From positions 1 to 46,901 of the forward strand of contig CALMUD010000262.1 of NCBI GenBank assembly GCA_937872735.1: a stretch of 46,901 bases of DNA, read 5' to 3'. The notes under the pieces were generated by a model that was given only the letters and a program-made list of their open reading frames with translations, was not told where the DNA came from and searched no databases. Both the position numbers and the translations under genes were made by a program. Shown in pieces: positions 9,965-18,453 of this stretch. Origin of the DNA: an uncultured Bacteroidales bacterium. GTDB lineage: Bacteria > Bacteroidota > Bacteroidia > Bacteroidales > Paludibacteraceae. Within the stretch, counting starts at the first letter, position 1. The number at the start of each line of letters is the position of its first letter.

Positions 9965-9972
9965 TAAATTTG
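9965..9972 (+). promoter_or_regulatory. -7 promoter element of the LuxR-type regulator
   Basis: TAAATTTG followed by CAGC, 19 bases before the ATG at 9992. No clear -33 TTG is seen at the right distance, so activator dependence is possible. Confidence 0.6.
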
Positions 9973-9991
9973 CAGCATAAACAGAAATCGA

Positions 9992-10639
9992 ATGAATATA
10001 CTATTAGCTGACAATCAAGATATTACAAAGGCGGGGATTCGGTATCTACTGTCACGCATCAGCCAGGAGCTAATAGTAACAGAGATAAAAAACAAAAAGG
10101 GACTAATCAGTCAACTGCAACAGGATGAAAGATGTGCTGTGATTCTTGACTTTACCAGTATGGATATAGAGAGCGTTGATGAACTGCTGGTGATTCAGTC
10201 CCGATTTACCAAAACCGAATGGCTGCTGTTCAGCTACGAGTTGAGTGAAGAATTTATCCGCCGGGCCATTCTCAGCAGCAACAAGTTTAGTATCGTGATG
10301 AAAGATGGGGAGGCAGAGGAAATCAGTTTTGCCCTGCATAATGTGCTGCGCTGCGAAAGATACATCTGCCGTTACGCATCCGACCTTCTACTACGCGAGC
10401 AAAAGCATGACGAGCCCAAAGAGAAAGACCTGCTGACTCCCACCGAAAAGGAAATACTGAAAGAAATTGCCTTGGGCAAAACCACAAAAGAGATTGCCGC
10501 TGAGAGATGTCTCAGTTTCCACACCGTCAACACACACAGAAAAAACATTTTCAGGAAACTGGAAGTGAACAATGTGCACGAAGCCACAAAATATGCGATG
10601 AGAGCTGGTATCATTGATGCGGCCGAATACTGCATCTGA
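9992..10639 (+). CDS. LuxR/NarL-type response regulator (orphan)
   Basis: A 215-residue two-domain protein. The N-terminal receiver-like domain (about 1-120) has D7, a candidate phosphoacceptor D53 (AVILDFTSMD), S81 and K104 (IVMKDG). The usual second acidic residue is N8, so the acidic pocket is weakened and phosphorylation is uncertain. Residues 147-208 form a LuxR helix-turn-helix: LTPTEKEILKEIALGKTTK, then AAERCLSFHTVNTHRKNI and FRKL. No histidine kinase is nearby. It diverges from metY-cysK and shares with it an inverted repeat at 9926-9947, so regulation of sulfur amino acid genes or autoregulation is plausible but unproven. Confidence 0.85.
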   Translation: MNILLADNQDITKAGIRYLLSRISQELIVTEIKNKKGLISQLQQDERCAVILDFTSMDIESVDELLVIQSRFTKTEWLLFSYELSEEFIRRAILSSNKFSIVMKDGEAEEISFALHNVLRCERYICRYASDLLLREQKHDEPKEKDLLTPTEKEILKEIALGKTTKEIAAERCLSFHTVNTHRKNIFRKLEVNNVHEATKYAMRAGIIDAAEYCI

Positions 10640-10688
10640 AAAATTGAAAAAAATTGGGAAAAGAATAGGACAGAGAAGAAAAAAGACT

Positions 10689-10696
10689 TACTTTTG
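10689..10696 (+). promoter_or_regulatory. -7 promoter element of tRNA-Ser
   Basis: TACTTTTG followed by CG, ending 5 bases before the first tRNA base. Transcription would start at or very close to the mature 5' end. Confidence 0.6.
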
Positions 10697-10701
10697 CGCT
10701 T

Positions 10702-10789
10702 GGAAAGATGCCAGAGTGGTCGAATGGACTGGACTCGAAATCCAGCGAACGGCCTAGCCGTTCCGTGGGTTCGAATCCCACCCTTTCCG
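10702..10789 (+). tRNA. tRNA-Ser (anticodon CGA, codon UCG)
   Basis: An 88-base class II tRNA. The acceptor arm GGAAAG pairs with CTTTCC and the discriminator is G. The anticodon stem CTGGA/TCCAG encloses loop CTCGAAA with anticodon CGA. A long variable arm (GAACGGC/GCCGTTC) marks tRNA-Ser, and the T arm is GTGGG/CCCAC with TTCGAAT. CCA is not encoded and must be added after transcription. One A-C mismatch is present at the base of the acceptor stem. Confidence 0.97.
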
Positions 10790-10793
10790 CTTT

Positions 10794-10846
10794 CAAGCCA
10801 GATTTCTCATTCAATTGAGAAGTCTGGCTTGATTTTTGCATGTTTT
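10794..10846 (+). terminator. Terminator of tRNA-Ser
   Basis: Arms 10794-10809 and 10816-10831 pair (CAAGCCAGA with TCTGGCTTG, plus TTCTCA with TGAGAA), followed by two T-rich tracts. Confidence 0.85.
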
Positions 10847-10914
10847 TTAAGAGATTTTAGCAAACAAATGAAGAGGACTCCCGTTATAACAAAGGAAAAA
10901 AGGGAGAAAAACCT

Positions 10915-10922
10915 TATCTTTG
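10915..10922 (+). promoter_or_regulatory. -7 promoter element of the LysM-NlpC gene
   Basis: TATCTTTG followed by TAA. It implies a leader of about 165 bases before the ATG at 11093. The leader contains GGAAGGT (10970-10976) and its complement ACCTTCC (11012-11018), which could close a long hairpin. Confidence 0.6.
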
Positions 10923-11092
10923 TAAATGTAGGGCTAATTGATGTTTCCTCTACTTTACTTTTCCTTTTCGGAAGGTCACTATCTAACGGTGGACAGATGC
11001 TGCCACGCATCACCTTCCTGGGCCATTCATTTCAGGCCAATGTGAGGTCGATACCTCCCTAACAATAGTTCCTAAATTAGAGAACAACGCAA

Positions 11093-13378
11093 ATGAAACG
11101 ATTTTTTTTCTTCATCATATGCACTATTTTATGCTTGTCGGCGGCTGAAGGCAGACGGCATCATTCCCATTTCAGATTTCACAGCCACTATCATGGTGCG
11201 CGGATGAAACCCAGCGATGCCCGCGATACGCTGAATGCGCCAGTCAACATTGCCGACTCCATCATATACGAGGCCACCAAACACCTTGGAAAACCTTACA
11301 GAAGCGGAAACAAGGGTCCCTACGCTTTCGACTGTTCCGGATTCACAGGCTACGTTTACCGCCAATTCGGATTCTCGCTGGGAGCATCTTCCTCCGACCA
11401 GTATCTGCAAGGAGTACGTATTTCCACCGAGAATGTACACAAAGGCGACCTGGTCTTTTTTACGGGTCACAATTCCAGAGGTGGAATCGGACACGTGGGC
11501 ATCGTTTTTGATGTCGACCCCATCAACCACTCTTTCCGATTCATACATGCCGCCAATGGCAGTGGCATCAGAATCGACAGATATCCCGACGCTTTTTATT
11601 ATACCCGCCGATTCAGAGGTCTCCGCAGAATAATAAACTACAACGAAAGCCGCTTTGCGCCACCTCTGTTTGCAGCTAATGATGCCGCCATCAACAATTC
11701 TGTGGACTTACAGCCACAAAACAAACTGGACCTTAGCATTGCCGCCGAAAGCAACAAACACAAAGTACGCCGCGGAGAAACTCTTTACCGAATTGCTCAC
11801 AAATACAACTGTTCAATTGCCGATCTCAGGAAATGGAATCATTTGAGTGGCCGTCAAAGAGTAAGACCAGGACAAACGCTCGTCATCAGACAAGAAAAAG
11901 ACGTGAACACCTATCTGCAAGACGCTCGCAAAGAGGTCGCCGCTGAGGACGTGAATGCCAACGATATCAAAGTTTCAGTCAAAAGAGGAGAATCGGTTTA
12001 CTCTCTCTCTCAAAAATACAACTGTACCATCAAAGAACTGGTTACATGGAACAATCTGCACGGAAACAGAGTGGATGAAGGTCAAGAACTGGTCATCAGA
12101 CCAAGCAAGACAGTTGCCAACAGCCCAGTTTATGCAGGGAAACCCAATGCCAATACTATCACTCTTACTGTATCTGAAGGAGAAACCATATTCTCTTTGG
12201 CAAGAAAATATCACTGCACCTCCAAAGATATCAAAGAATGGAACAACCTGACTTCCAGCCGTCTGAAAACAGGACAGACTCTAGTTATAAAGGGAGAAAA
12301 CGACAGGAAGAAAGAGGCCGAAGAGAAAGCGAAGGCCAAGGAACAGGCAATAGAAGAAGAACGAAAGAAAATTGACAACGGCAACACGCATACAGTGCAA
12401 ACAGGGGAGACTCTTGCCGCCATTGGTCGAAATTATAAATGTTCAACTGCCGAACTGATTAAATGGAATCACCTCCGTAACGCCAAAATAAGAGTCGGAC
12501 AGATTATAAAAATACGGCCGGGAAATGCTGAATACGTTGCCACCCGCACCTACAGCAAGAAAAAGGGTGAGTCTGATACGAACAATGGTGAGACTGCCAA
12601 CAATGCCGAGACAAACAGCAACGAAGAAAAGACTGGAAAAACATCTACTGAGACCTCAACACACTCAGACGCAAGACCGACAAAGAGCCACAACCAAAGC
12701 ATCAAAGCGGGTTCAACAAACGACACGTCCGCCTCTTCACCTAACGCATACAAGGTTAAACGAGGAGAAACCATATTCCAGTTAGCAAAAAGATACCATT
12801 GTACCGTAAGAGATCTAAAAAAATGGAACAGACTGCGCTCTTGCAAACTGAGACCAGGGCAACAGCTTATAATTAAGAATGGACAAAACTCGCAGATCCA
12901 AGAAAGCGAGAAAACCAATATCGGCAACGAAAACAAAGCAGACGAAAAGAATATTAATAGCGACGAACAAAAGGAGGAAATCGCAGGAAAACACACTGTA
13001 GCCAAAGGCGAAACCATCTACAGAATTGCAAAAGAGAACAACTGTTCAGTAGAACAAATTCAAAAATGGAATCACCTGCGCACACGCAAACTGAAAGTAG
13101 GACAAACTATTATTGTCAAAGGAGGGCAAGCAACAAAAAGCTCACCGGCCTCAGACATTGCCGCCAAGGGCCAGAAGAGTGAAATAGCGCAAAGCACACC
13201 ATCCGATACCACAAACAGCGTCACAACGCCAGGAATGCACATTGTGGGCAAAGGTGAAACCATTTATCACATTGCGAGAAGTTATCATTGCTCCATAGGG
13301 CAAATACAGAGATGGAATCATCTGCACACTCGCAAACTGAAAGTGGGACAGTCATTGGTTATCAAGAGCAAAAAGTAA
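11093..13378 (+). CDS. Secreted NlpC/P60 peptidoglycan endopeptidase with seven LysM repeats
   Basis: A 761-residue exported cell-wall hydrolase. A signal peptide (1-20) is followed by a His-rich stretch with six His between 23 and 34. The NlpC/P60 domain (about 52-180) has catalytic C81 (FDCSGF), H134 (GIGHVGIVF) and H152 (FIHAANGSGI), so it is predicted to cleave stem peptides of peptidoglycan. Seven LysM modules follow at about 222-265, 292-336, 356-400, 432-475, 552-595, 633-676 and 715-758; these bind the glycan strand. Each carries one Cys at the same place (240, 311, 375, 450, 570, 651, 733). A charged helical linker (402-428) and Ser/Thr/Asn-rich linkers separate modules. The catalytic-domain-first order with so many LysM copies is uncommon. 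pyrH starts 34 bases downstream and is probably co-transcribed. Confidence 0.93.
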   Translation: MKRFFFFIICTILCLSAAEGRRHHSHFRFHSHYHGARMKPSDARDTLNAPVNIADSIIYEATKHLGKPYRSGNKGPYAFDCSGFTGYVYRQFGFSLGASSSDQYLQGVRISTENVHKGDLVFFTGHNSRGGIGHVGIVFDVDPINHSFRFIHAANGSGIRIDRYPDAFYYTRRFRGLRRIINYNESRFAPPLFAANDAAINNSVDLQPQNKLDLSIAAESNKHKVRRGETLYRIAHKYNCSIADLRKWNHLSGRQRVRPGQTLVIRQEKDVNTYLQDARKEVAAEDVNANDIKVSVKRGESVYSLSQKYNCTIKELVTWNNLHGNRVDEGQELVIRPSKTVANSPVYAGKPNANTITLTVSEGETIFSLARKYHCTSKDIKEWNNLTSSRLKTGQTLVIKGENDRKKEAEEKAKAKEQAIEEERKKIDNGNTHTVQTGETLAAIGRNYKCSTAELIKWNHLRNAKIRVGQIIKIRPGNAEYVATRTYSKKKGESDTNNGETANNAETNSNEEKTGKTSTETSTHSDARPTKSHNQSIKAGSTNDTSASSPNAYKVKRGETIFQLAKRYHCTVRDLKKWNRLRSCKLRPGQQLIIKNGQNSQIQESEKTNIGNENKADEKNINSDEQKEEIAGKHTVAKGETIYRIAKENNCSVEQIQKWNHLRTRKLKVGQTIIVKGGQATKSSPASDIAAKGQKSEIAQSTPSDTTNSVTTPGMHIVGKGETIYHIARSYHCSIGQIQRWNHLHTRKLKVGQSLVIKSKK

Positions 13379-13412
13379 GGAAGAAGAATCAAATCAAAAA
13401 AAAACATAAAAC

Positions 13413-14123
13413 ATGGCAAAATTCAAACGCATTCTACTCAAATTGAGCGGAGAATCGCTGATGGGCGAGAAGCAATACGGAATTGATGAAAAAAGACTGA
13501 GCGACTATGCTACTCAGATAAAAGAAATTCACGACATGGGAGTGGAAATCGCCATTGTAATAGGTGGAGGAAACATTTTCAGAGGAATGAGCGGCGTATC
13601 GAAAGGCTTTGACAGAGTGAAAGGAGACCAAATGGGTATGCTCGCCACCGTCATCAACAGCCTGGCCCTACAGTCTGCACTGAAAAGCACTGGAGTTAAA
13701 GCCGAGGTACTCACAGCTATCAGAATGGAACCCATCGGCAACTTCTACAGCAAGGATAAAGCCATTGAATGTATTGAGGCTGGGAAGGTGGTTATCTGCT
13801 CTGCTGGAACCGGCAACCCATTCTTTACCACCGATACAGGTTCTTCATTGCGTGGCATTGAATTGGAAGCTGATGTTATGCTGAAAGGCACACGCGTTGA
13901 CGGCATCTACACTGCCGACCCTGAGAAAGACCCCAAAGCCACCAAATTCGATGAGATATCCTACGATGAGATATTCAAACGCGGACTGAAGGTGATGGAC
14001 CTCACGGCAACAGAAATGTGCAAAGAGAACAAACTTCCCATCATTGTGTTCAACATGGATACTTTCGGAAACCTGAAAAAAGTTTTGTCTGGTGAGAAAA
14101 TAGGAACTTACGTACATCCGTAA
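13413..14123 (+). CDS. pyrH: UMP kinase
   Basis: A 236-residue cytoplasmic amino acid kinase-family enzyme that phosphorylates UMP to UDP, feeding RNA and cell-wall nucleotide sugar synthesis. The N-terminus FKRILLKLSGESLMG holds the ATP-binding lysine and glycine motif. IAIVIGGGNIFRG, GDQMGMLATVINSLAL and GTGNPFFTTDTGSSLRGIE are PyrH signatures. It lacks the frr neighbour often found elsewhere; here it follows the LysM-peptidase gene closely and is followed by a strong terminator. Length is normal. Confidence 0.98.
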   Translation: MAKFKRILLKLSGESLMGEKQYGIDEKRLSDYATQIKEIHDMGVEIAIVIGGGNIFRGMSGVSKGFDRVKGDQMGMLATVINSLALQSALKSTGVKAEVLTAIRMEPIGNFYSKDKAIECIEAGKVVICSAGTGNPFFTTDTGSSLRGIELEADVMLKGTRVDGIYTADPEKDPKATKFDEISYDEIFKRGLKVMDLTATEMCKENKLPIIVFNMDTFGNLKKVLSGEKIGTYVHP

Positions 14124-14145
14124 GGTTCAAGAAGAAAATCAGAAC

Positions 14146-14184
14146 AAAGCCGCAATTCCACGCTTGGGATTGCGGCTTTATTAT
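14146..14184 (+). terminator. Terminator of pyrH
   Basis: Arms 14146-14159 and 14166-14179 form a 14-pair stem (one G-T), loop ACGCTT, followed by a short AT-rich tail. Confidence 0.85.
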
Positions 14185-14212
14185 TGCCCATCAAGAAGGA
14201 AATGGGCAAAAC

Positions 14213-14256
14213 TGCACAAAAAAAGGGGCATCCATTATAATGGATACCCCCTTTAA
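14213..14256 (-). terminator. Terminator of the ribosomal protein block
   Basis: AAAGGGGCATCCAT pairs with ATGGATACCCCCTTT around a TATA loop, with a single mismatch or bulge. On the minus strand it is followed by a run of eight T, which fits termination just after rplQ. Confidence 0.9.
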
Positions 14257-14271
14257 CTTATGTAAAAGAAT

Positions 14272-14766
14272 TTACTTTTCCTCAGAAGGAGTCTCTTCAA
14301 CTACAGTTGCATCAGAGACCTCATCAGCCTTCTTCTTTGCAGAAGAACGACGAGTACGAGTAGACTTCTTGCTTGCTGTAGTCTTGCCCTTGAGCATGTT
14401 CTCATCATAATCAACCAACTCGATAAAACACATCTCAGCAGCATCACCCAAACGGATGCCAGTCTTGATGATACGAGTATAGCCACCATTGCGGCTTGCG
14501 ATTTTCTGAGAAACCTCACGGAAAAGTTCAGTAACGGCCTCTTTATCCTGAAGGTAACTGAACACCACACGACGGGAATTGGTAGAATCATCCTTGCTCT
14601 TGGTCAGAAGAGGCTCAACATAAACACGCAGAGCCTTAGCCTTAGCAACAGTAGTGGTGATTCTCTTATTCTTAGCCTTAATCAAAGAACAAGCCATGCT
14701 TGAGAGCAGAGCGCTACGCTCAGAACTCTTTCTGCTCAAATGGTTGAATTTCTTAATATGCTTCAT
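14272..14766 (-). CDS. rplQ: 50S ribosomal protein L17 with C-terminal extension
   Basis: A 164-residue bL17. The core (1-120) starts [20 protein letters not shown], close to the family's usual opening, and includes [16 protein letters not shown]. Bacterial L17 is typically about 120 residues; here a low-complexity tail of about 40 residues rich in Lys, Ser, Thr and then Glu ([20 protein letters not shown]) is added, a feature also known from other Bacteroidota. It is the last gene of the ribosomal block, 4 bases after rpoA, directly before the terminator. Confidence 0.97.
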   Translation of the reverse strand: MKHIKKFNHLSRKSSERSALLSSMACSLIKAKNKRITTTVAKAKALRVYVEPLLTKSKDDSTNSRRVVFSYLQDKEAVTELFREVSQKIASRNGGYTRIIKTGIRLGDAAEMCFIELVDYDENMLKGKTTASKKSTRTRRSSAKKKADEVSDATVVEETPSEEK

Positions 14767-14770
14767 TTTA

Positions 14771-15763
14771 TTACTCTTTATCTAATTTATATTTCGAGAT
14801 ATCCATGCCGAAGGATAGATCAAGGCTGTCGAGCAACTGCTCAAGCTCGGTAAGAGACTTCTTACCAAAGTTACGGAACTTGAGTAAGTCGTTCTTATTA
14901 AACACAACCAAATCGCCAAGAGTCTCGACATCAGCAGCCTTAAGACAATTAAGTGCACGGACCGAAAGATCCATATCCACCAACTTGGTCTTAAGCAACT
15001 GGCGCATGTGAAGAACCTCCTCATCAAATCCATCCTCATTATCGCCATCACGAGAGTCGATCGTAATCTTCTCATCTGAGAACAACATGAAATGATAGAT
15101 AAGAATCTTGGCAGCCTCTTTCAAAGCATCCTTAGGATGAATTGAGCCATCTGTTTCTATCTCCAAAACCAACTTTTCGTAGTCGGTCTTCTGCTCAACA
15201 CGATAATTCTCAATCGTGTATTTTACATTGCGGATAGGAGTAAAAATAGAATCAATAGCAATCAAACCGATTTCTGATCCTGGAATCTTATTTTCATCAG
15301 CCGGTACCCAACCACGGCCCTTGGCTATGGTCAGTTGGATGTGAAATTCAGTACCAGGGTTGAGATGGCAAATTGCCAAATCAGGGTTCAACACCTCAAA
15401 ACCTGTTAAACTCTTAGTTATATCCCCGGCATTGAACACTTCGGTCCCCGAAACGGTCAAATCTACCTTTTCGCTTTCAACCTCCTCCACTTTCTGCTTA
15501 AAGCGTACTTGTTTGAGGTTAAGGATAATATTAGTAACATCCTCTACAACACCAGGGATATAAGAGAACTCATGGTCAACTCCATCAACCTTCATCGAAG
15601 TGATGGCGAAACCCTCCAAAGAAGATAACAAAATTCTTCTCAGGGCATTTCCTATGGTGATTCCATATCCCGGTTCCAACGGACGAAACTCAAACTTACC
15701 CTTGCAGTTGTCCGCCTCCAACATTATAACTTTATCGGGTTTTTGAAATGCTAATATAGCCAT
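14771..15763 (-). CDS. rpoA: DNA-directed RNA polymerase subunit alpha
   Basis: A 330-residue alpha subunit. The N-terminal domain (about 1-230) has [20 protein letters not shown], which drives dimerisation and beta/beta' assembly. A linker rich in acidic residues ([11 protein letters not shown]) leads to the C-terminal domain (about 255-320) with [20 protein letters not shown] and [19 protein letters not shown], which contacts UP elements and activators. It sits between rpsD and rplQ as in most bacterial alpha operons, 17 bases after rpsD and 4 bases before rplQ. Confidence 0.99.
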   Translation of the reverse strand: MAILAFQKPDKVIMLEADNCKGKFEFRPLEPGYGITIGNALRRILLSSLEGFAITSMKVDGVDHEFSYIPGVVEDVTNIILNLKQVRFKQKVEEVESEKVDLTVSGTEVFNAGDITKSLTGFEVLNPDLAICHLNPGTEFHIQLTIAKGRGWVPADENKIPGSEIGLIAIDSIFTPIRNVKYTIENYRVEQKTDYEKLVLEIETDGSIHPKDALKEAAKILIYHFMLFSDEKITIDSRDGDNEDGFDEEVLHMRQLLKTKLVDMDLSVRALNCLKAADVETLGDLVVFNKNDLLKFRNFGKKSLTELEQLLDSLDLSFGMDISKYKLDKE

Positions 15764-15780
15764 GGATAAATTATTATTTA

Positions 15781-16386
15781 TTATTTAGAGTATAACTCGA
15801 CGATTGATTGTTCCTTGATATTCTCAGGGATATCAGTTCTCTCAGGCACATACGAATACTTACCTGACATTGTTGTGTTATCCCACTCTAACCAAGGATA
15901 CTTGCTGTGATTGAATCCAGCCAATGAGTTAGCGATAGCCTCTAAAGATTTCGACTTCTCACGTACGCCTACAATCTGACCTGCCTTAAGCAAATAAGAA
16001 GGGACATTGACGATTTCGCCGTCAACTACGATGTGACGATGAGAAACCAACTGACGTGCAGCTGCGCGCGTTGGGGCCATACCCAAACGATAAACCACAT
16101 TATCCAGACGAGACTCCAACAACTGAAGAAGAACCTCACCAGTTACACCCTTTGAGCTAGATGCCTTCTCAAAAAGGTTACGGAACTGGTTTTCCAACAC
16201 ACCATAAGTGTATTTAGCCTTCTGCTTTTCAGCCAGCTGATTACCGTACTCCGATACCTTCTTTCTTCTGTTCACTCCATGCTGTCCTGGCGGAAAGTTA
16301 CGCTTTGCCAGAACCTTGTCGGGACCGAAGATAGCTTCACCAAATCTACGAGAGATTCTCGTCTTGGGACCAATATATCTTGCCAT
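15781..16386 (-). CDS. rpsD: 30S ribosomal protein S4, cysteine-free (zinc-independent) form
   Basis: A 201-residue uS4, a primary 16S rRNA binder that nucleates 30S assembly. It opens with [20 protein letters not shown], and the S4 RNA-binding domain spans about 92-155 ([20 protein letters not shown], then [10 protein letters not shown]). There is no cysteine in the whole protein, so the N-terminal zinc knuckle of the C+ form is absent. A 111-base gap separates it from rpsK in an otherwise tightly packed block, and S4 is a known autoregulator in other bacteria. Confidence 0.98.
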   Translation of the reverse strand: MARYIGPKTRISRRFGEAIFGPDKVLAKRNFPPGQHGVNRRKKVSEYGNQLAEKQKAKYTYGVLENQFRNLFEKASSSKGVTGEVLLQLLESRLDNVVYRLGMAPTRAAARQLVSHRHIVVDGEIVNVPSYLLKAGQIVGVREKSKSLEAIANSLAGFNHSKYPWLEWDNTTMSGKYSYVPERTDIPENIKEQSIVELYSK

Positions 16387-16497
16387 TTTTTTTAAAAATT
16401 AATCACCAAATTCACCGAGCGCAGCCGCGACTGCTGAGAGGTTTTTCGCAATCAATGACGCCCTATGAACCGGAGAACTTGTTAAGTAAAATAATAA
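16387..16497 (-). promoter_or_regulatory. Long rpsK-rpsD intercistronic leader, candidate S4 autoregulatory region
   Basis: 111 bases without a gene inside an operon where most gaps are under 35. On the minus strand it contains a GC-rich hairpin, GCAGU-CGCG-GCUGC, then an A-rich stretch directly before the rpsD ATG. A regulatory role is inferred from the known habit of S4 to repress its own mRNA. Confidence 0.35.
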
Positions 16498-16887
16498 TTA
16501 AACTCTACGTTTTTTAGGTGGTCGGCAGCCATTATGAGGAAGTGGCGTAACGTCGATGATTTCAGAGACCTCAATACCTGCACCATGTATGGTACGGATA
16601 GCTGATTCTCTTCCATTTCCTGGACCAGATACATATGCAATCACCTTTCTCAGACCCAAGTCAAATGCCGTCTTGGCACAATCCTGTGCGGCCATCTGGG
16701 CTGCATAAGGAGTATTCTTCTTAGAGCCACGGAATCCCATTTTACCAGCTGAAGACCAAGAAATAATCTGACCCTCACTGTTTGCCAAAGAGACAATAAT
16801 GTTATTGAAAGATGAGTGGACATGCAGTTGTCCATTAGCGTCAACTTTTACAACCCTTTTTTTAGCTGCTACTGCTTTTTTTGCCAT
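16498..16887 (-). CDS. rpsK: 30S ribosomal protein S11
   Basis: A 129-residue uS11 of the 30S platform. [39 protein letters not shown] and [19 protein letters not shown] are the family blocks, ending in the conserved PPKKRRV tail. It follows rpsM after 28 bases. The N-terminus carries a short Lys/Ala-rich extension ([11 protein letters not shown]). No anomaly is seen. Confidence 0.99.
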   Translation of the reverse strand: MAKKAVAAKKRVVKVDANGQLHVHSSFNNIIVSLANSEGQIISWSSAGKMGFRGSKKNTPYAAQMAAQDCAKTAFDLGLRKVIAYVSGPGNGRESAIRTIHGAGIEVSEIIDVTPLPHNGCRPPKKRRV

Positions 16888-16915
16888 ATTTACTTTATAT
16901 TAAAAGCATTATTTA

Positions 16916-17296
16916 TTACTTAGTTGCTTTCTTCTTGTTTGCAACAGTCTTCTTCTTGCCCTTACGCGTACGAGCATTGTTCTTGGTACGCTGACCTCTG
17001 ACGGGCAAGCCCAAACGATGACGGATACCTCTATAACAGCCAATATCCATCAAACGCTTGATGTTCATTTGCACTTCAGAGCGGAGATCACCTTCGACCT
17101 TCATGGTTGAGCCAATTATCTCACGAATCTTAGCTGCCTGGTCGTCAGTCCAATCCTTAACTTTGATGTTTCTATCAACACCAGCTTCCGACAAAATACG
17201 GTTGGCTGAGCTACGACCGATGCCATAGATGTAAGTCAAACCGATTTCTCCACTCTTGTTCTGTGGCAAATCTACACCAACAATTCTTATAGCCAT
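16916..17296 (-). CDS. rpsM: 30S ribosomal protein S13
   Basis: A 126-residue uS13 of the 30S head, contacting the 50S subunit and P-site tRNA. The helix-two-turns-helix part starts [20 protein letters not shown], and the basic tail has [20 protein letters not shown] and [19 protein letters not shown] sequence lies in the 31-base gap upstream (17311-17318) and could be an internal promoter for the alpha section. The order infA-rpmJ-rpsM-rpsK is the standard one. Confidence 0.99.
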   Translation of the reverse strand: MAIRIVGVDLPQNKSGEIGLTYIYGIGRSSANRILSEAGVDRNIKVKDWTDDQAAKIREIIGSTMKVEGDLRSEVQMNIKRLMDIGCYRGIRHRLGLPVRGQRTKNNARTRKGKKKTVANKKKATK

Positions 17297-17310
17297 AAAC
17301 TAATTTTTTG

Positions 17311-17318
17311 CAAAAATA
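17311..17318 (-). promoter_or_regulatory. Possible internal promoter ahead of rpsM
   Basis: Minus strand TATTTTTG followed by CA, in the rpmJ-rpsM gap, 14 bases before the rpsM ATG. It fits the extended -7 pattern of this window but has no clear -33 partner. Confidence 0.3.
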
Positions 17319-17327
17319 ATAAATTTT

Positions 17328-17444
17328 TTAACCCTGACGTAATTTTAACTTGGGATTTTTCTTGTTAATTACATACAAACGTCCTTTTCTCCTGACGATT
17401 TTGCATTCAGGAGTACGCTTTTTTAGAGATGCTTTTACTTTCAT
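17328..17444 (-). CDS. rpmJ: 50S ribosomal protein L36, zinc-free form
   Basis: A 38-residue bL36 in its usual place between infA and rpsM. The translation starts [20 protein letters not shown] and ends NPKLKLRQG, matching the family in length and in the KIVRRKG core. Of the CCCH zinc ligands, only C14 remains; positions 11, 27 and 33 are Thr, Asn and Leu. It is therefore the C-minus, zinc-independent type. The gap to infA is 12 bases. Confidence 0.97.
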   Translation of the reverse strand: MKVKASLKKRTPECKIVRRKGRLYVINKKNPKLKLRQG

Positions 17445-17456
17445 ATCGTTTAATTA

Positions 17457-17675
17457 TTATTTATATCTAAAAGATATACGACCTTTACTCAGATCATAAG
17501 GAGACATTTCAACACGAACCTTATCACCAGGGAGGATGCGAATATAATGAAGCCGCATCTTACCAGAAATATGAGCTGTGATTTCGTGTCCATTCTCCAA
17601 TTCAACACGGAACATCGCATTGGACAAAGCCTCTTTGATGGTACCGTCTTGTTCTATTGCACTTTGCTTAGCCAT
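17457..17675 (-). CDS. infA: Translation initiation factor IF-1
   Basis: A 72-residue single OB-fold (S1-type) protein that binds the 30S A site during initiation. It starts [19 protein letters not shown] and contains [20 protein letters not shown] and [17 protein letters not shown], which are family signatures. It is 6 bases downstream of map, in the normal secY-map-infA-rpmJ order. Confidence 0.99.
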   Translation of the reverse strand: MAKQSAIEQDGTIKEALSNAMFRVELENGHEITAHISGKMRLHYIRILPGDKVRVEMSPYDLSKGRISFRYK

Positions 17676-17681
17676 TCTGAC

Positions 17682-18446
17682 CTAACTGTTTTCGATAAAT
17701 TTGAATGATGATAATATGTCAGCCTTCTCGGCTCCTATAGCCAGAGTGTGTTCGAAATGGGCAGCCGGCTGATGGTCGACAGTGGTTACAGTCCATCCAT
17801 CCTTAGATATTTTTATATCCCGACTACCCATGGCTATCATAGGTTCGATGGCTATGACCATTCCCCTACGTAGTTTGATGCCGCATCCCCGCTTGCCATA
17901 ATTACGCACATGCGGATCCTCATGCATCATTCTGCCTATTCCGTGTCCTGTATACTCACGTACAACGGAATATCCATCACCCTCTACTTTTTGCTGTATC
18001 GCAGCCCCAATATTCTCAATTCGGGCACCCTCCACAGCCTGGGCTATACCACTATAAAGAGCTGCCTTTGTTGATTGCAACAAGGCAGCTACTTTTTCTG
18101 AAACCTGCCCCACAGCAAATGTGTAGCAAGAATCTCCATGAAAACCATTTTTCACAGCGCCACAATCCACCGAGACAATGTCACCATCCTTCAACTCATA
18201 GTTCGAAGGAATACCATGCACAACTTGATCATTAACCGAAGTACAAATGGAATTTGGAAATCCATCATATCCCAAAAAACTAGGGACTGCACCACAATCG
18301 CGAATAAACGACTCGGCAACTTTATCCAGCTGCAAGGTTGTAACACCTGGCTTAATATTCCTTCCGACCTCAGCCAAAGTCTGTGCCACAATCATATTGC
18401 TGACGCGCATAAACTCAATATCCTCATCGGTCTTCAGGTATATCAT
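17682..18446 (-). CDS. map: Methionine aminopeptidase, type I
   Basis: A 254-residue cytosolic metallopeptidase that removes the initiator methionine co-translationally. The five metal ligands are visible: D94 (VSVDCG), D105 (FHGDSCYTF), H168 (YTGHGIG), E201 (IAIEPM) and E232 (HFEHTL), with catalytic H77 (QVVHGIP) and H175. It lacks the N-terminal zinc-finger extension of type Ib enzymes. It starts 7 bases after secY, so co-translation is likely. Confidence 0.98.
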   Translation of the reverse strand: MIYLKTDEDIEFMRVSNMIVAQTLAEVGRNIKPGVTTLQLDKVAESFIRDCGAVPSFLGYDGFPNSICTSVNDQVVHGIPSNYELKDGDIVSVDCGAVKNGFHGDSCYTFAVGQVSEKVAALLQSTKAALYSGIAQAVEGARIENIGAAIQQKVEGDGYSVVREYTGHGIGRMMHEDPHVRNYGKRGCGIKLRRGMVIAIEPMIAMGSRDIKISKDGWTVTTVDHQPAAHFEHTLAIGAEKADILSSFKFIENS

Positions 18447-18453
18447 CTGTATC

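Noticed and set aside
10694-11062. A 122-residue open frame across tRNA-Ser and its terminator
   Set aside because: Its first third is the tRNA sequence and the rest is terminator and leader; no protein family is recognisable.
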